From Streptomyces marinisediminis (GTDB lineage: Bacteria > Actinomycetota > Actinomycetes > Streptomycetales > Streptomycetaceae), in assembly GCF_026262575.1 (NCBI RefSeq), contig NZ_JAPKFL010000011.1, positions 109,756 to 173,755 on the forward strand: 64,000 nt of DNA. The letters run 5' to 3'. Under the pieces are notes generated by a model. The model saw only the letters and a list, made by a program, of their open reading frames with translations, was not told the origin of the DNA and did not search any database. The position numbers and the translations under genes are program-made. This document shows, piece after piece, positions 63,033 through 64,000 of the stretch (positions within the stretch are counted from its first letter, which is position 1; every line of letters starts with the position of its first letter).

Positions 63033-63860
63033 TCAGCCGGTGATCGTCCGATACCGCTGCCGCAGGATCGCCGACTCCTGCGGGCTGAGCCGCACGTCGA
63101 ACACCCGCTCCAGGACGGCGTCGAGCTCGTCCTCGGCGACCTCGCGGGCCTCCCGCGCGCCGTCGGGACGGTACACCTCCAAGAGCGTACCGGTGAGCAT
63201 GGTGCGCGCCTGCGGCTCCGGCTTCTGCACGACCGGCCGCGAGGTGAACGGCGAGCGTGGGTGGGTGCTGACGTAGTAGTTGGCCATCTCGTAGTCCGGC
63301 GGGATGCAGGGCTGCTCGGTGAAGGTGTAGAGGATGAACCAGCCCTCGGGGCGCAGGGACCGGAGCTCCCACACGGCGTCGGGGCGCCGGACGAGCGAGA
63401 ACGTCCAGTCGCCCTGCCGCACCTCCGCGCCGTCCACGAGCGGGATGGGGCCTTGCGGTCCCTCCCCGCCGTAGCCCACGTCGGTGATCCAGCGCTCGCC
63501 GTCGATCTCGACCTGGAGCAGCATGTGCGTGGGGGCCCGCTTGGCGTCGGGCTCGCCGTTGAGCACGCGGCCGGCGAGCCCGGTGACGGGGAAGCCGATC
63601 CGCTCCAGCACGGCGGCGAAGAGCGTGTTCTGCTCGTAGCAGTAGCCACCGCGCTTGCTGCGGACGAGCTTGTCCTGCAGTGCCCCGAGATCCAGGAGCA
63701 CGGGGCGGTCGAGCATGATTTCCAGGTTTTCCAGTGGGATGCGGGCCACGTGGGCCCGGTGCAGTTCGGTCAGGGTCGCGACGTCGGGTCGCAGCTCGCC
63801 GCCCGCGTAGCCGGTGCGCGCCAGGTAGGCGTCAAGATCCAGCTTCTCGCTACTCCACAT
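63033..63860 (-). CDS. nat: Arylamine N-acetyltransferase
   Basis: 275 residues. Catalytic triad Cys74 (RGGYCYEQN), His112 (APTHMLLQV) and Asp127 (ITDVGYGG) is intact. NATs transfer acetyl from acetyl-CoA to arylamines, hydrazines or amino groups; in actinomycetes relatives also close ansamycin-type amide rings. No polyketide genes are near, so a detoxification role is more likely. ATG 63860 has GAGAGGACG upstream. It is the first gene of a run on the minus strand with DUF4937 (20-base gap). Confidence 0.94.
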   Translation of the reverse strand: MWSSEKLDLDAYLARTGYAGGELRPDVATLTELHRAHVARIPLENLEIMLDRPVLLDLGALQDKLVRSKRGGYCYEQNTLFAAVLERIGFPVTGLAGRVLNGEPDAKRAPTHMLLQVEIDGERWITDVGYGGEGPQGPIPLVDGAEVRQGDWTFSLVRRPDAVWELRSLRPEGWFILYTFTEQPCIPPDYEMANYYVSTHPRSPFTSRPVVQKPEPQARTMLTGTLLEVYRPDGAREAREVAEDELDAVLERVFDVRLSPQESAILRQRYRTITG

Positions 63861-64000
63861 ACCGCGTTCGTCCTCTCCTTCGGCGGCCGGCTCGTGGCCG
63901 CACTCCGCACTGGCGTAACAGCGCGGCGGACGAGACCATTCCGCTCTGTATGCACCTGATTGCGCCAAGACGCCGAGGGGCGGGGCCCGGCCCGTGGCCG
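63861..64000. other. Upstream region of nat at window end
   Basis: 140 bases upstream of the nat start, including the end of the window; presumably the nat promoter. No feature recognised. Confidence 0.5.

Overview
The window is a 64 kb piece of a high-GC actinobacterial chromosome, almost certainly a Streptomyces. The evidence is the primary sigma factor HrdB with its Lys/Ala-rich N-terminal linker next to the sporulation regulator WhiH, the cell-division protein SepH, the CutRS two-component pair, the ParE/ParC topoisomerase IV genes, a DasR-type operator in front of HPr, and many Streptomyces or actinobacterial families (DUF3159, DUF3710, DUF3093, DUF4193, DUF4192, DUF5998, DUF7455). From about 1.7 kb onward the gene order follows a core actinobacterial neighbourhood: RNA methyltransferase, two TrkA proteins, DUF3159, OB-fold protein, DUF3710, dut, thioesterase, DUF3093, DUF4193, inositol monophosphatase and, further on, the primary sigma factor. 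Mycobacterium tuberculosis has a comparable order from Rv2689c to sigA.

Left end (1-1.7 kb): the 3' end of a type I-E CRISPR-Cas locus, with truncated cas1, cas2, a leader and a short array of eight repeats that decay away from the leader. A 480-base, less GC-rich gap with several short direct and inverted repeats follows; it may be the scar of a mobile element.

1.7-24.8 kb: core and regulatory genes. These are an RNA m5U-type methyltransferase, two potassium-uptake regulatory proteins (TrkA/CeoBC), DUF3159 and OB-fold proteins, kdpDE without kdpFABC, DUF3710, dut, a hotdog thioesterase, small conserved actinobacterial proteins, cutRS, inositol monophosphatase, ferrochelatase, an MFS transporter, VOC and FAD-oxidase enzymes, and sepH.

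24.8-37.5 kb: a sulfurtransferase, a VOC protein, thymidine kinase, a phosphodiesterase-like protein with DUF5998, a GNAT/acyl-CoA-synthetase fusion, HPr (ptsH) with a DasR site, a GntR pseudogene, an M23 cell-wall peptidase under a c-di-AMP (ydaO) riboswitch, a 33-base dyad-containing tandem repeat, and a catalytic/non-catalytic M16 peptidase pair.

37.8-52 kb: DNA topoisomerase IV (parC, parE) flanking a CobW GTPase, a sucrase/ferredoxin-like protein behind an iron-box-like site, and an ActP-type symporter with its DUF485 partner; then a DUF7455 zinc protein, a trypsin-like protease, hrdB and whiH. A sigma-WhiG-type promoter sits so close to the whiH GTG that the mRNA may be leaderless.

52-64 kb: an ABC ATPase-permease fusion, a Nudix/winged-helix (NrtR-like) regulator with a candidate operator, DUF4192, a RecQ helicase fused to a phosphoribosyltransferase-like domain, two uncharacterised proteins, rnhB, an ADP-ribosylglycohydrolase, a histidine phosphatase, a DUF4937 protein and arylamine N-acetyltransferase.

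Most convergent gene pairs end in long GC-rich hairpins without U-tracts, as is usual in Streptomyces. I found no tRNA, rRNA, complete insertion sequence or secondary-metabolite cluster. No wholly new multi-gene system is obvious. The best leads are the phased repeat array, the riboswitch and potassium-regulator theme, the RecQ-PRTase fusion, the leaderless whiH promoter and the decayed GntR gene beside ptsH.
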